The notes under the pieces are model-generated. The model had not been told where the DNA came from, ran no database searches, and was given only the letters and a program-made list of their open reading frames with translations. A DNA stretch of 5,826 nt from UBA1189 sp045612925 (lineage in GTDB: Bacteria; Bacteroidota; Bacteroidia; Bacteroidales; Bacteroidaceae). Positions 5,608 to 5,826 of the stretch are shown in pieces. Position 1 is the first letter of the stretch. Each line of letters begins with the position of its first letter. The position numbers and the translations under genes were made by a program. The DNA lies in assembly GCA_045612925.1 (NCBI GenBank), contig JAZKZX010000072.1, forward strand, positions 1-5,826, written 5' to 3'.

Positions 5608-5826
5608 TTATTCTGCGTCGGATGGCTTGGACGGCTCGAAGAAGCTGAAGTGTACGCTGCCATAAATACGTTCCTGTACGAAGCAGGGGTGCTCGGCAAA
5701 GCTATGCTCCTTGCCATGCTCGAGGATGAGCATGCCTCCCTCAGCAATCATACCCTTATTTAATATGAGGTCGGGCAGCTCGGCCAAACGTGTGAGTGCG
5801 TATGGAGGGTCGGCAAAGACAATGTC
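5608..5826 (-). CDS. rsmD: 16S rRNA (guanine(966)-N2)-methyltransferase RsmD, C-terminal part
   Basis: A frame open to the right window edge on the minus strand encodes the last 72 residues, ending at a TAA (5608-5610). It begins DIVFADPPYALTRL, which contains the DPPY motif IV of N2/N6-methyltransferases in the context found in RsmD. It continues with LNKGMIAEGGMLILEHGKEH, the conserved strand-turn following the active site, and a terminal strand RIYGSVHFSFFE. RsmD uses S-adenosylmethionine to methylate G966 of 16S rRNA in the small subunit. The N-terminal SAM-binding half lies outside the window. The gene converges on the porin-like gene and shares its terminator. Confidence 0.9.
   Translation of the reverse strand, partial: DIVFADPPYALTRLAELPDLILNKGMIAEGGMLILEHGKEHSFAEHPCFVQERIYGSVHFSFFEPSKPSDAE

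Overview
The window looks like chromosome from a member of the Bacteroidales, probably Prevotellaceae or a close relative. Three things point there. IspG is the long (about 610-residue) form typical of that phylum. The promoter before ispG matches the Bacteroidetes consensus TTTG-N20-TAnnTTTG exactly. Start codons are preceded by A/T-rich leaders rather than Shine-Dalgarno sequences. The genus is not resolved.

Layout: (1) Bases 1-97 hold the 3' end of a 5S rRNA and the strong terminator that closes an rRNA operon lying to the left. (2) After an AT-rich leader with short direct repeats comes purE (266-775, purine biosynthesis), ending at a UUCG-loop hairpin. (3) Bases 776-2014 separate purE from ispG. 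This stretch holds an array of three 22-bp units that folds into a perfect 18-bp inverted repeat (944-1009), an AT-rich stretch with only doubtful ORFs (about 1058-1391), one credible small gene on the minus strand (1431-1712, unknown function), and about 220 bp with no recognisable gene. (4) A canonical promoter at 2015-2046 drives ispG (2080-3921, isoprenoid MEP pathway). It is followed by a DUF456 membrane protein (about 4014-4502) and an outer-membrane beta-barrel protein (4523-5536). All three are co-directional and probably form one transcription unit ending at a bidirectional terminator (5559-5598). (5) The 3' end of rsmD, encoding a 16S rRNA m2G966 methyltransferase, enters from the right on the minus strand (5608-5826).

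The protein-coding content is mostly housekeeping: purine synthesis, isoprenoid precursors, envelope and ribosome modification. No phage, CRISPR, toxin-antitoxin or defence system is visible. The unusual material is non-coding: the self-complementary 22-bp array after purE, a heptanucleotide repeat between ispG and the DUF456 gene with an inverted copy that allows two competing stems, and the 1.3-kb spacer that hosts the small orphan gene.
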